From positions 124,001 through 188,000 of the forward strand of contig JACKBX010000003.1 in NCBI GenBank assembly GCA_020634375.1: 64,000 nt of DNA, in the 5' to 3' direction. The position numbers were made by a program, and so were the translations under genes. The notes beneath the pieces were generated by a model, which saw only the letters and a program-made list of their open reading frames with translations, was not told the DNA's origin and did not search any database. The first letter of the stretch is position 1. Every line of letters starts with the position of its first letter. The DNA is from Ardenticatenaceae bacterium (GTDB taxonomy: Bacteria; Chloroflexota; Anaerolineae; Promineifilales; Promineifilaceae). Below are positions 50,867 to 60,471 of this stretch, piece after piece.

Positions 50867-52393
50867 CTATTTTTTATCTTTCTCAAGTTGGATTCTGGCT
50901 CGAATCCCACTGCCAGATGATGGGGTTAACGACATTGGTTTTGCAGCTTCGACACGCTGCCATGCTTGTAAAATCGCCTCCAGTTCGCTTGTCGTTTCGG
51001 GCAGTTCTCCATAACGAATTTTAATGAAGGCTTCGGTGATGAGCTGTACTTCGGCAATATGCTGCGGCCATACTTTACCCAGCAGTTGGCGATATTCGTA
51101 GGGGGTCTGAGATTGGTTGCGCGGATAACCACTGACAGCAGCTGCCCGGCACATTTGACGATAAATGTGCCGAATTGATGCGGCAGCCCGCCATTGACGT
51201 AAAATCCCAAGCCGATGTAACACGCGCTGCATCAGATTGTCGTCTGAATCTAGTTCTGGCAATGGCACATCTGTGAGGCGTTCTGCGCGGCGAGCCAGCT
51301 TGTAACGCTTGTAAAGGTAGTTAATGGTCCAGGTGAGGAAGGCCATGACCAGCAATATGATCAGGAAGATGGTAACTTTCATTCCTAACCCCACACGCCG
51401 GGCAATCAAATTCAAGTCGTTGAGGGTCAGGATGCTTGTATCATCGTAAGGGGTCTGGCTGGGATTGCTGTTGGCGAAGATGGAGCCGAAGCGGATAACG
51501 ATCTGCTGTAACAGGAGTTCAAATAGTTGCAAGAGGGGAGAAGTCAGGTAGGCTACTGTAGTCAGGGTGCTGGCAGAGCCAAGTGCCAGGGCGCTCCAAA
51601 GAGGCGCAAGCCAACTGACGACAACGGCGAGTGCCTGCCCGCTGACAACGGCCGTTACCATCCCCGCCGTACTAATCAAACCTAAAATAACCGAGAAGAT
51701 GCCGCCCAACCAACGCGGGCTGAGAGACGCAGTACGGCCGTGTTCCCACTTAGCTATTTCCTCGGTGCGAATGAGGGCAACGGCCGTCAACCCTGCGGCA
51801 AAAAACAGCAGCAAAAACGGAGCCACACTCCACACCAATCGCTGCGCAACCAACCACACCAAAAAAGGAGCCGTAATCAACCCACCTACCCGCAATTTCA
51901 GGCCAACGCGAGCCACCGTAAACTCCTGCCCCCGCAACGCTGCGCCACGCAGCCACACCCACAACACCAGCAGCGCCACTGCCACATCACGCACCCACAA
52001 CTGATTTCCACGCGTGCCGATGTTTTCAAAAAACGCGACTACCCAGTGAAAATTGAACAGCGATTGCGAATGGTACAACAAAATACTGCTGGCGCTTAAC
52101 CAGGTTAGCAGCCACGCCAACGCCATGATCACCTGCTGCCGGCCAAACGACCACAGCAACAAATCCATCAATCGCAGCAAATTGAAAGGAATCAAGAGAA
52201 CCAACAGCAGCCACAAAAAGAACTGACCCACCGGCCAATAACGCGCCCACCCCATCAACGCCAGGCTAAACGGCGTCATCAGGGCCACATTCATCAGCGC
52301 CGTGCTGAGATACAAGAGTTCCAGGCGAGCATACTGCCACAGCGCATTTTGCACAGAGGAGCTAAGTTTGGGAAGTTGGATACTAACAGCCAT
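50867..52393 (-). CDS. DUF4129-domain membrane protein (copy 2)
   Basis: 508 aa. Several transmembrane helices (FFLWLLLVLLIPFNLLRLMD, VIMALAWLLTWLSASSILLY) precede a cytosolic C-terminal DUF4129 domain with IRHIYRQMCRAAAVSGYPR and QTPYEYRQLLGKVWP. It is a paralogue of the gene at 52393-53907, whose stop shares one base with this start (TAATG). These proteins accompany MoxR ATPases and DUF58 proteins; their precise function is unclear. Confidence 0.85.
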   Translation of the reverse strand: MAVSIQLPKLSSSVQNALWQYARLELLYLSTALMNVALMTPFSLALMGWARYWPVGQFFLWLLLVLLIPFNLLRLMDLLLWSFGRQQVIMALAWLLTWLSASSILLYHSQSLFNFHWVVAFFENIGTRGNQLWVRDVAVALLVLWVWLRGAALRGQEFTVARVGLKLRVGGLITAPFLVWLVAQRLVWSVAPFLLLFFAAGLTAVALIRTEEIAKWEHGRTASLSPRWLGGIFSVILGLISTAGMVTAVVSGQALAVVVSWLAPLWSALALGSASTLTTVAYLTSPLLQLFELLLQQIVIRFGSIFANSNPSQTPYDDTSILTLNDLNLIARRVGLGMKVTIFLIILLVMAFLTWTINYLYKRYKLARRAERLTDVPLPELDSDDNLMQRVLHRLGILRQWRAAASIRHIYRQMCRAAAVSGYPRNQSQTPYEYRQLLGKVWPQHIAEVQLITEAFIKIRYGELPETTSELEAILQAWQRVEAAKPMSLTPSSGSGIRARIQLEKDKK

Positions 52394-53907
52394 TACCCTG
52401 ATGCTCCATCAGGCGTCATCCGCTCTAAACGAGACCACGCCTGCTGAATTTGCGCCAATTCTTCATCCGTTTCCGGGAACTCGCCATAACGGATTCTCAC
52501 AAATGCGTGTGTGATGAGCCGCGCATCAGTCTGGTTATTGGGCCAGACATCATGCAGGGTGCGCAAGTATTCGTAAGGGGTTTGGGCATCGCTGCGTGGA
52601 AAACCGCGCACGGCCGCTGCCGCACACATCTGCCCATAAATGCGGCGAATGGAGGCCGCCATGCGCAAATTGCGCAGCAGCCCCAGCCGTTGCAACAAAC
52701 GCTGCCCCCAACCTAACTGTTCATCTGGGCGGATGTGTTCCACACGCCCACCCTGGCTGTCTGCAAAGCTGTCGCGGTCAGCCAAACGCAGGCGGTTGCG
52801 CTGGTAGAGGCGGCCCATGAGGTAAACGGCCGTTATCACCAACAAAACCAACACAATCAGCAGCACCACACGCCAATTCACCACCGCCTCCCTTGCCGGC
52901 TGCGTCAACTGCTTGAGCATTTCCGGGTCTTGCGCCGGGCGAAAGTCTGATTCTTCGACAGGTGGGGCGGTCTCAAACAAAAATAGATATGCCGCATTCC
53001 AAAAGGCAACCAGCCATTGCAAAAATGCCTCTAACACGTTGAGCAGCGGGTTAATCAAGTAAAAGATGGTAAACAGCACCGCACTGCCCCCCTGAGAAAG
53101 AGGAACCCAAAGCAATACCAACCAACCTATCTCACTGGGTCGAAAATCCTTGATGAAGAAAGCGGCAAACCCGGCGATGGCAACAACAAGCAGGCTGGTT
53201 ACAGTCACGATGGTCATCCAGCGCGGTGTCATGGAGGTGACAAGGGCACGCTGTTCTCGTTCAATTTGCTCGGCGCGGGTGAGGGCAACGGCCGTTAACG
53301 CCGCCGCAAAATACAACAACAAAAATGAAACCACCTGCCAGCCCAGGTCAGAGATGGCACTCATCAAAATAGCAAATGGAGCAAAAATCAACGCCCCGGT
53401 ACGCAGCCGCAGCCCCAGGCGAATAACATCCGGTTCCCGCGTCACCAATGTCATGCCCCGCCACCAGGTAAACCCCACCAAGATAAAAACCATCACATCC
53501 CGCTGCCACAACCCATTGTTTGATTCGGTCACATTGCGGAAAAAAGTAACAAACCAACTCAAGTCAAATAATGAAGTTGTGTCATACAACAGGGTGCGAA
53601 TGGCGATGAAAATGGCGAGGAAAGTACCCAACAACATTACCCGCCGCTGCTGCTCCAGCGTGAAGTGCAAAAAAGTCATCATCCGCGCCAGATTAAAGGG
53701 CACAAGAATGAGCAAAAACAGCCAGAAGGTCACTTGCACGACAGGCCACGCAGACGCCCAGGGCATAAAAGCCAGAGCAATTGGGGTGAGCAGCATCACT
53801 TCCATCAGCGCCCAGGCAATGTAAAGTAATTCATGGCGCGTATAGCCCCACGCCTCACGAAATGTAGCCCGTAAATGAGCAGTGCGGTCGTAATTCGTCG
53901 TAATCAT
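52393..53907 (-). CDS. DUF4129-domain membrane protein (copy 1)
   Basis: 504 aa. Transmembrane segments (FWLFLLILVPFNLARMMTFL, VSFLLLYFAAALTAVALT) precede a C-terminal DUF4129 domain (IRRIYGQMCAAAAVRGFPRS, QTPYEYLRTLHDVWP). It lies in the MoxR-DUF58-DUF4129-DUF4129 cluster, 58 bp after the DUF58 gene. The paralogous pair arose by tandem duplication. Confidence 0.85.
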   Translation of the reverse strand: MITTNYDRTAHLRATFREAWGYTRHELLYIAWALMEVMLLTPIALAFMPWASAWPVVQVTFWLFLLILVPFNLARMMTFLHFTLEQQRRVMLLGTFLAIFIAIRTLLYDTTSLFDLSWFVTFFRNVTESNNGLWQRDVMVFILVGFTWWRGMTLVTREPDVIRLGLRLRTGALIFAPFAILMSAISDLGWQVVSFLLLYFAAALTAVALTRAEQIEREQRALVTSMTPRWMTIVTVTSLLVVAIAGFAAFFIKDFRPSEIGWLVLLWVPLSQGGSAVLFTIFYLINPLLNVLEAFLQWLVAFWNAAYLFLFETAPPVEESDFRPAQDPEMLKQLTQPAREAVVNWRVVLLIVLVLLVITAVYLMGRLYQRNRLRLADRDSFADSQGGRVEHIRPDEQLGWGQRLLQRLGLLRNLRMAASIRRIYGQMCAAAAVRGFPRSDAQTPYEYLRTLHDVWPNNQTDARLITHAFVRIRYGEFPETDEELAQIQQAWSRLERMTPDGASG

Positions 53908-53911
53908 AAAA

Positions 53912-53968
53912 AGATAGAGTGTAGAGATAGAGAAATCCGCTTTCCTCTATCTCTATCTCTACACTCTA
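53912..53968. repeat. GAGTGTAGAGATAGAG inverted repeat
   Basis: AGATAGAGTGTAGAGATAGAG is mirrored by CTCTATCTCTACACTCTAC, with a short loop. It fills the gap between the DUF58 and DUF4129 genes and touches the DUF58 stop at 53966. Confidence 0.6.
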
Positions 53969-55420
53969 CACTAGCTCCAACTGTACCGGCTCCGGGGTGG
54001 GGATGGCGCTAAGGGCGGCTTCGGTGGCGGTGGCGCTGCGATGCCCGGCCTGGAAGGCAGGCACATTGGCAGGGATATGGTAGGCCAGGATGCGCCCCAA
54101 ATTATGCGGTGGCGGGTCATCGGCCAGGGAGATGAGCACCACGCGGCGGCCAGCCTCTTTGAGGCGGATGAGAGCAACCATGATTTCGTCAGTGACAACG
54201 GCCGTTACCAACACAATCGTCGCCGCCCAGGGCAAACCGGGGCTTTCCCGCACCATCATCTTCTCCACCGAGGCCGTCGCAAACTCCGTCACCGCCGCCA
54301 GCCCCTCCAGCACATGCGCCAACTGCTCCGGCGAGCGGCTAGGCGGCACACGAATCGGCTGATCCGAACCGGGCACAGAACCATTGGCATACACCCCCAC
54401 CGCCCACTTTTGCTGCACGCCAAAATTAGCAATGGACGCCGCTACACTCACCGCCCGTTCCAACAATTCGGGGTTAAAGCCCATCCAATGCTTCGGGAAC
54501 GTAGCTACATTCAGAAATACCGCCATCGTCATCCCCGTAGAAGGATCGTACACCTTCGTTTGCAAGCTGCCGCGCCGCGCCGTCGCCTTCCAATGCACGT
54601 CACGGAACCGGTCTTGCGGCTGATAATCGCGGATGCTCTGCGTCAAAATGGGGTCCGTAAACAGACTGCGGTTCACTTTCACATCGCCAAAAGGCTCTTT
54701 AGCGGGTAATCCCAACTCCGCCAACGGCCAGATTTGTGGATACACCACCAGCGTATCCAGGTAACGATGCTCCCGCATACGCGTAAACAACGTAAAAATA
54801 TCCCCCGATTCATATGTCACCGGGCCAATCTCATAATAGCCTCGTGTGGGAAAACTGATCACGGCATCGCGGTAAGATTTTTCGCGCCCGGCTAGAGAGA
54901 AGGTGCTGTACAGCGTATACCGGCCGGTAATCTCGCTGGCCGTCTGCGAAATAATCGTCTCTGACTCTGGGGCAACCGGCATCTCATCACGAAATTGCAG
55001 CCAGGTGAGAGGCAGTGCTTTGTCATTGCGTACTGTCAGCGTCATTTTGATAGGTTCGCCGGGAAAAACACGGGTGCGGTCAAACGTGCGCTCATAACTC
55101 ACGCCCAACAGCGAAAGATTCTTCCAGGCTGTGCTCACGCCAACGATGAGCAGCAGTGTAAAACCCAGTGCCAGCAAAGCGGGATTACGATCAAAGGCCA
55201 ACCCCACAATGACGAAAAGAATTGCTAGAGGGATCCAGGCATCACTAAAAATGCTGTTCTCGCGTTCCTCCACCACCAGCCCACGCGCCTTATACACATC
55301 ATCCATGCTGATGGCCTGCCCACTCATGGCAGCCCGCATCAAGCGGCGACGCGCTGCTTTGCGATCTTCCTGCTGTGTCCCACGCGCAACCAGGTAAATG
55401 TCGTGTATGCTATCAGTCAT
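53966..55420 (-). CDS. DUF58-domain protein
   Basis: 484 aa. Two N-terminal hydrophobic segments (WIPLAILFVIVGLAF, ALLALGFTLLLIVGV) are followed by a periplasm-type beta domain and the DUF58 signature IRDYQPQDRFRDVHWKATAR. A vWA-like fold follows (AVFLNVATFPKHWM, VVLISLAD). Partners are the MoxR ATPase upstream and two DUF4129 proteins downstream. Such clusters are thought to act in membrane or cell-envelope assembly. Confidence 0.88.
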   Translation of the reverse strand: MTDSIHDIYLVARGTQQEDRKAARRRLMRAAMSGQAISMDDVYKARGLVVEERENSIFSDAWIPLAILFVIVGLAFDRNPALLALGFTLLLIVGVSTAWKNLSLLGVSYERTFDRTRVFPGEPIKMTLTVRNDKALPLTWLQFRDEMPVAPESETIISQTASEITGRYTLYSTFSLAGREKSYRDAVISFPTRGYYEIGPVTYESGDIFTLFTRMREHRYLDTLVVYPQIWPLAELGLPAKEPFGDVKVNRSLFTDPILTQSIRDYQPQDRFRDVHWKATARRGSLQTKVYDPSTGMTMAVFLNVATFPKHWMGFNPELLERAVSVAASIANFGVQQKWAVGVYANGSVPGSDQPIRVPPSRSPEQLAHVLEGLAAVTEFATASVEKMMVRESPGLPWAATIVLVTAVVTDEIMVALIRLKEAGRRVVLISLADDPPPHNLGRILAYHIPANVPAFQAGHRSATATEAALSAIPTPEPVQLELV

Positions 55421-55436
55421 AGGAAATTTTTTAGTT

Positions 55437-55558
55437 ACACAGAGTTCACAGAGGCCATACAGAGTTTCACGGAGAGAGCAAAGAGAAGAAGTAATTTTGT
55501 CGTTTTTCTCTCCGCTCTCTCTGTGCGCCTCCGTGTCTTCCCTCTGTGAACTCTGTGT
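55437..55558. repeat. Long imperfect palindrome between moxR and the DUF58 gene
   Basis: ACACAGAGTTCACAGAGG at the left is exactly complementary to CCTCTGTGAACTCTGTGT at the right. The inside is also partly self-complementary (GGAGAGAGC / GCTCTCTCTG). It covers nearly the whole 144-bp gap. Its size and structure suggest a non-coding dispersed repeat. Confidence 0.65.
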
Positions 55559-55564
55559 TCCATT

Positions 55565-56500
55565 TTACGCTTCAACGGGGACGGCTACGGTTTCGACGAC
55601 TTCGCGGATAACGTCTTCGGGTTCACGGCCGCGCAGGCGAGTTTGCGGGTTGACCATGAGGCGGTGCGTCAGGACATGGGGGGCCATTGTTTTTACGTCG
55701 TCGGGGATGACGAATTCACGGCCACGAATAGCTGCCAATGCCTGACAGGTGCGATAAAGGGCCATTGTAGCGCGGGGGCTTGCGCCTAACTCAATGTCTT
55801 CATGGTCACGGGTGGCACGGCAGACATTGACGATGTAATGGCGCACAGACTCTTCCACGCGAATGGCCCGCACCTGCTCTTGCATCTGCAAAATTTCGGC
55901 AGGTTCCACCACTTTTCCCAGGGTGTCCAATGGGTCTTTGCGCTCGAAGCGCAGCAGGATGTCGTTTTCCTGGGCAGCATTGGGATAGCCCAGGCTGATT
56001 TTCATGAGGAAGCGGTCGAGTTGGGCTTCGGGCAGCGGGAAGGTACCTTCTAGTTCAATGGGGTTTTGCGTGGCGAGAACGAGAAACGGCCGTTCCAATT
56101 GATGCGTAGCAATATCCACCGTTACCTGCCGCTCCTGCATCGCCTCCAACAGTGAAGACTGCGTACGCGGCGTAGCACGGTTAATCTCATCCGCCAGCAA
56201 AATCTGGGCGAAAATTGGGCCGGGGCGAAACTCAAACTCCTGCGCCTTCTGATTGTAGTAGTAGATACCGGTCACGTCCGAGGGCAGCAGGTCGGGGGTA
56301 AACTGCACGCGATGAAAAGTGCAGCCCAGTGAAGCGGCAATCGTTTTTGCCAGCGTGGTTTTGCCTGTGCCCGGCACATCCTCCAACAGCAAGTGCCCTT
56401 CACACAACATGGCGATAAGCGCCAGATCAATGACTTCGTCTTTGCCAACGATGACTTTTTTAATGTTTTCCCGCAGCGTTGCGGCCGTTTCTGCTATCAT
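55565..56500 (-). CDS. MoxR-family AAA+ ATPase
   Basis: 311 aa. Walker A is LLEDVPGTGKTTLA (about residues 36-49) and Walker B is ILLADEINRATPRTQSSLLE. The sequences RPFLVLATQNPIELEGTFPL and PEAQLDRFLMKI are the standard MoxR landmarks. It is a chaperone-like ATPase that works with the DUF58 protein encoded downstream. Confidence 0.93.
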   Translation of the reverse strand: MIAETAATLRENIKKVIVGKDEVIDLALIAMLCEGHLLLEDVPGTGKTTLAKTIAASLGCTFHRVQFTPDLLPSDVTGIYYYNQKAQEFEFRPGPIFAQILLADEINRATPRTQSSLLEAMQERQVTVDIATHQLERPFLVLATQNPIELEGTFPLPEAQLDRFLMKISLGYPNAAQENDILLRFERKDPLDTLGKVVEPAEILQMQEQVRAIRVEESVRHYIVNVCRATRDHEDIELGASPRATMALYRTCQALAAIRGREFVIPDDVKTMAPHVLTHRLMVNPQTRLRGREPEDVIREVVETVAVPVEA

Positions 56501-56509
56501 GGAGTTTCC

Positions 56510-56668
56510 TTGATTGTGAGGTTACTGATTGCTAATTGCTAATTGTCAATTGTTCATTGCCAATTGCTAATATGAAATGTATCAGAAGTGTATCAATTCA
56601 CCGAGGAGATACCAAAATTGGGGCACGTCACGCTGGTTTTCCGACGAAGGAACGATTGAGTTACCCAT
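56510..56668. other. Intergenic region upstream of moxR
   Basis: AT-rich sequence with repeated ATTGCTAATTG blocks (56526-56575) that are weakly self-complementary. No gene is seen. It probably includes the moxR promoter, but no clear -35/-10 pair stands out. Confidence 0.4.
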
Positions 56669-56703
56669 AAAAAAACGGCCGTTTCCGGGGGAAACGGCCG
56701 TTC
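56669..56703 (-). terminator. Terminator of the citrate synthase gene, built from two ACGGCCGT octamers
   Basis: AACGGCCGTTTCC and GGAAACGGCCGTT form a perfect 13-bp stem around GGG, followed on the minus strand by a run of seven T. It lies 24 bp after the citrate synthase stop. Both arms are copies of the genome-wide octamer. Confidence 0.9.
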
Positions 56704-56725
56704 ACAAAACAACAACTAAGTGGGA

Positions 56726-58015
56726 TTAGCTACGCGCATCCATTGCCACGTAATCCCGTGTACCCTCACCCAAATAAATCTGGCGCGGGCGGGCAATCTT
56801 CTGCGTAGAATCGGCCAGCAGTTCTTGCCATTGCGCCAACCAGCCCACTGTACGCGGAATAGCAAACAATACCGGGAACATCGCTACCGGGAAGCCCATC
56901 GCCTGGTAAATAATACCCGAGTAGAAGTCCACATTCGGGTACAGATTTCGTTTGACGAAGAACTCATCTTCCAACGCGATCCGTTCCAACTCCAACGCAA
57001 TATCCAGCAGCGGGTTGCGGCCCGTGATTTCAAAGACCTCGTCGGCAATCTTCTTGATGATACGAGCACGTGGGTCATAATTCTTGTAAACGCGGTGTCC
57101 GAAGCCCATCAGCAAGCGTTCCCGATTCTTCACACCTTCCATGAATTCGGGTACGTGCTTCGCATCACCAATTTCCACCAACATGCGCAGAACCGCTTCA
57201 TTTGCGCCGCCGTGCAACGGGCCAAACAACGCCGCCGCTGCGCCAGCCATCGAAGAATAGGGGTCGGAATGACTAGAGCCAATCACGCGCATCGTGGCCG
57301 TACCGCAATTTTGTTCATGGTCCACATGCAGCATAAACAAAACGTCCAGCGCACGGGCCAAAGTCGGGTTTACCGCATAATCGGTTTGCCCCATCTTGTC
57401 CAGCATGTAGAGGAGGTTTTCGGTATAGCCTAAATCATTGTTGGGATACACATAAGGCAACCCGCGGCTGTGGCGGTAGGAAAAGGCGGCAATGGTCGGC
57501 ACTTTGGCGATCAGGCGCACAATTTGCTTCATGCGTGCATCAGCACTTTCAATATCCCGCGCTTCCGGGTAATAGGTGGACAGAGCAGCCACTGTGGAAA
57601 TAAACATGCTCATGGGGTGGGCATCATAACGGAATGCTTCCATAAGCTGCTTAATGTTTTCATGAACGAACGTGTGATGACGAATTTCATAGGCCCAGTC
57701 GTCATACTGCTTCTGAGTAGGCAGTTCGCCAAACAGCGTCAGGTAAGCCACTTCAATGAAGTTGGATTTTTCAGCCAATTGTTCAATGGGATAGCCACGA
57801 TAGCGCAAAATACCTTTGCCGCCATCAATAAAGGTGATGGTACTCTTGGTAGAGGCTGTGTTCTTGAACCCAGGATCATAGGCCATCATACCAAAATCAC
57901 CAGGATCGACTCTGATCTGGCGCAAATCCATGGCGTTAATGGTGTCATGTTCAATGGGAAGCTCGTAAGTTTGCCCTGTACGATTGTCAGTGACGGTTAA
58001 TGTTTCTTTTGTCAT
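56726..58015 (-). CDS. gltA: Citrate synthase
   Basis: 429 aa, with GGAGGATC upstream of the ATG. The active-site regions are visible: LFMLHVDHEQNCGTATMR (His), ALFGPLHGGANEAVLRMLVE (His) and NVDFYSGIIYQAMG (Asp). GKGILRYRGYPIEQLAEKSN is the N-terminal signature. It condenses acetyl-CoA with oxaloacetate in the TCA cycle. The length fits the longer bacterial type. Confidence 0.96.
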   Translation of the reverse strand: MTKETLTVTDNRTGQTYELPIEHDTINAMDLRQIRVDPGDFGMMAYDPGFKNTASTKSTITFIDGGKGILRYRGYPIEQLAEKSNFIEVAYLTLFGELPTQKQYDDWAYEIRHHTFVHENIKQLMEAFRYDAHPMSMFISTVAALSTYYPEARDIESADARMKQIVRLIAKVPTIAAFSYRHSRGLPYVYPNNDLGYTENLLYMLDKMGQTDYAVNPTLARALDVLFMLHVDHEQNCGTATMRVIGSSHSDPYSSMAGAAAALFGPLHGGANEAVLRMLVEIGDAKHVPEFMEGVKNRERLLMGFGHRVYKNYDPRARIIKKIADEVFEITGRNPLLDIALELERIALEDEFFVKRNLYPNVDFYSGIIYQAMGFPVAMFPVLFAIPRTVGWLAQWQELLADSTQKIARPRQIYLGEGTRDYVAMDARS

Positions 58016-58129
58016 TTAATTTGATCCTCCGAAGACCAATTGTGGGAATAATACTGAAAATACTTGTGGCTAATCATTGCCTGCAAACAATGATTAAGAC
58101 CTGTTCCGTTCCAAGTATACTAATTTTTT

Positions 58130-58154
58130 ATGACACTCATATGAGTAATGTCAT
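58130..58154. promoter_or_regulatory. Palindromic operator candidate upstream of gltA
   Basis: ACTCATATGAGT is a perfect 12-bp palindrome flanked by ATGAC and GTCAT. A possible -10 (TATACT, minus strand) lies a few bases downstream. It is a candidate regulator site; no factor can be named. Confidence 0.4.
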
Positions 58155-58203
58155 CTTTTTAGATGCAATTTGTAACTTTATTGGGACAAAAAAGAGGGGT
58201 GAT

Positions 58204-58252
58204 GTCAGGTGTCGGGTACTTGATACTTGACCCCTAAATACCTGACACGCGC
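58204..58252. repeat. GTCAGGTGTC inverted repeat near the nucleotidyltransferase 3' end
   Basis: GTCAGGTGTCGGGTACTTG is partly mirrored by GGTATTTAGGGG and TACCTGACAC. It covers the end of the tRNA nucleotidyltransferase gene (stop 58234) and may act as a terminator. Confidence 0.4.
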
Positions 58253-59865
58253 TCCTGCGCAAAGGTCAGGGCTTCTTCGCGGGTAGTTAGCTGCCCACTG
58301 GCTTGCGCCTCTTCAATGAGGCGCAACAGACGGCCGATTTCCGGCCCAGGCACAAGGTCGAGCGCTTGTATGAGATCACGGCCGTTTACCAACGGCACTG
58401 GCGCCACAGTCTCCTCATACCGCTCAAAGTAAAATCGGTACAATCCAGCCACCATCGCCACCAAATTGGCCCATTTTTCAGCAGGGCCAGGGCCTTCATA
58501 CGTTGCCAAATGGTCGGCCAACGCCAGCAAGCCCACATCCAACCCCGCACTTTTGATGTCGCGGAAGAAGCGGTAGACGGCGCGACGGCTGGGCGCAGCC
58601 CCTTGCGCTTCCACCAACAACAATGGACGCATATGACCACGAACAATCGCCGCCACATGCTCTTGCGCCTGGTTGCTAAAAGCCAGGCGGCGCAGTTGTA
58701 CCTTCGCCCGTTTTGCCCCAACCTTATCATGGCCGAAGAAACGGTAACGGCCGTCCTCCCCCACCGTTTGCGTTTCCTGCTTGCCCACATCATGAAACAA
58801 CGCACCCAAACGCAGCAGGAGACGGCCATTTCCACCGCCATCCACTACCCGGTCAACATGTGCGTTTAATTCAGCACGGTAGGGAGCAAACGCTTCTTGC
58901 GCCAGTTGCAATGCAGGGGAAGCAGGTGCAGCGGGAGTGAGAACGGCCGTTTCCACCACCACCAGCCAACGCAGCACGCTCATCGTGTGAGCCAGCACCG
59001 CCTCATGATGCGGTGGTGACTGCGCCACATCCGCCAGCGCGGCCACATCTGGCAACGTAACGGGCAGCAGCCCTAATTCGTGCAGATAACGGAGGGCTTC
59101 GTGGGGCACGGCCGTTTCCAATAGTTTAACCAGTTCATCCCGTATCCGTTCGCGGGATGTGTTGACAAGAAGAGGAGCGGCAGTAGTGACGGCCGTTGCC
59201 GTCTCTGGAGGCAGACTAAAACCCAGGCTCAACGCCTGGCGCACAGCACGCAGCGTGCGTACCGGGTCATTGCGCAGCGCATCGTCATGCGTCAGCCGAA
59301 TTTGCCGCGCCTGCAAATCGGCCAATCCGCCACATATGTCAATGATACTGGCAGTCGTTTCGGCCGTTGCCGGTAAGGCCAACGTATTAATCGTGAAATC
59401 GCGGTCGCGGAGGTCTTCATTCAGGTCTGCACCGCGAAAGCGGGCAAAGTCCAGAGTAACGCCGCCTTCGGGCAGCACCACACGCCCGGTATCGCGCTCT
59501 TTGTCCAAAGGATAGGCAGGCAGCCCCAACGCATCCCCCACTTTGAAAGCCAACTTAATTGCCTGGCGCGGCACGACGAAATCCAAATCTTTGCCTGAGC
59601 GGCCCAACACCGCATCGCGCACGGCCCCGCCAACGAGGTAGACGGGGTCTTCGTGGGTTTGCAGAAACGGCCGTAATTCATCCATCAACGGCGGCAGCGA
59701 CAGCGGTTCCCCGCCCGGCGGCTCCACAAAACGCACCGCCAACCGCTCTTTTGGCCGGTTACGCCGCGCCAGCAGCACCGCCTCTTCCGGCGTATACCCC
59801 ACGCCAGCTACATGCTCGCCCACCAGCGCGACCCATCGTCCGGCGTATGGCGTTAAATCGAACAT
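58234..59865 (-). CDS. cca: tRNA nucleotidyltransferase / poly(A) polymerase family with HD domain
   Basis: 543 aa from ATG 59865; an upstream ATG at 59895 is possible. Residues 1-50 (YAGRWVALVGEHVAGVGYTP) resemble a DUF5678-like extension. YLVGGAVRDAVLGRSGKDLD carries the nucleotidyltransferase motif, and DFTINTLALP and RNDPVRTLRAVRQA are the family's following motifs. The HD site is GALFHDVGKQETQ. It adds or repairs CCA ends of tRNA or adds poly(A); the exact activity cannot be told from sequence. Confidence 0.88.
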   Translation of the reverse strand: MFDLTPYAGRWVALVGEHVAGVGYTPEEAVLLARRNRPKERLAVRFVEPPGGEPLSLPPLMDELRPFLQTHEDPVYLVGGAVRDAVLGRSGKDLDFVVPRQAIKLAFKVGDALGLPAYPLDKERDTGRVVLPEGGVTLDFARFRGADLNEDLRDRDFTINTLALPATAETTASIIDICGGLADLQARQIRLTHDDALRNDPVRTLRAVRQALSLGFSLPPETATAVTTAAPLLVNTSRERIRDELVKLLETAVPHEALRYLHELGLLPVTLPDVAALADVAQSPPHHEAVLAHTMSVLRWLVVVETAVLTPAAPASPALQLAQEAFAPYRAELNAHVDRVVDGGGNGRLLLRLGALFHDVGKQETQTVGEDGRYRFFGHDKVGAKRAKVQLRRLAFSNQAQEHVAAIVRGHMRPLLLVEAQGAAPSRRAVYRFFRDIKSAGLDVGLLALADHLATYEGPGPAEKWANLVAMVAGLYRFYFERYEETVAPVPLVNGRDLIQALDLVPGPEIGRLLRLIEEAQASGQLTTREEALTFAQERVSGI

Positions 59866-59907
59866 AACAGCCTTATAGCTTTTAGCTGTTAGCAATTAGC
59901 AAAAAGG

Positions 59908-60471
59908 CTAATCGCTAAAAACCTCTGGTTTCAACACACCCACAAAGGGTAAATTACGATACAGCTCGGCAAAATCCAGGCCGTAGCCGACCACAAACTC
60001 ATCGGGAATATCGAAGCCGATGTAGTCTACCTGCACATCAACGGCACGCCGCGAGGGTTTGTTGAGCAACGTGACAATGCGCAGCGAAGCAGGGGAACGG
60101 GCCAGCAAGTTGCGCCGCATATAGTCAAGCGTGCGGCCACTATCTATGATGTCTTCGACAATCAGCACATTACGCCCGGCAATGGGCTGTTTCAAGTCCA
60201 TCACGATCCGCACTTCGCCGCTGCTTTCGGTTAATGCACCGTAGCTAGAAACGCCCATAAAGTCGAGTTCGTGCGGCCGTTTCAACGCCCGGCTCAAATC
60301 CGATAAAAAGACGTAGCCACCTTTTAGCACGCATATCAGCAGCAAATCCTCTTCAGCCGCGAAATCGGCTTCAATTGCCTGCGCCATCTCGGCAATCCGT
60401 GCTTGCAATTGTGCCTGATCAATCATGACGTGATCAACATCTGCTTCTAAATCTCGCACGTTTTGGGTCAT
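59908..60471 (-). CDS. hpt: Hypoxanthine phosphoribosyltransferase
   Basis: 187 aa from ATG 60471, which overlaps the thymidine kinase stop as ATGA and has AGGAG upstream. LLICVLKGGYVFLSDLSRAL and the PRPP loop VLIVEDIIDSGRTLDY are diagnostic, and FDIPDEFVVGYGLDF is near the C-terminus. It salvages hypoxanthine and guanine with PRPP. Confidence 0.93.
   Translation of the reverse strand: MTQNVRDLEADVDHVMIDQAQLQARIAEMAQAIEADFAAEEDLLLICVLKGGYVFLSDLSRALKRPHELDFMGVSSYGALTESSGEVRIVMDLKQPIAGRNVLIVEDIIDSGRTLDYMRRNLLARSPASLRIVTLLNKPSRRAVDVQVDYIGFDIPDEFVVGYGLDFAELYRNLPFVGVLKPEVFSD

Noticed and set aside
58000..58230. A 76-codon plus-strand gene upstream of citrate synthase
   Set aside because: It has no ribosome binding site, covers the gltA promoter region and palindrome, and its composition is not protein-like.
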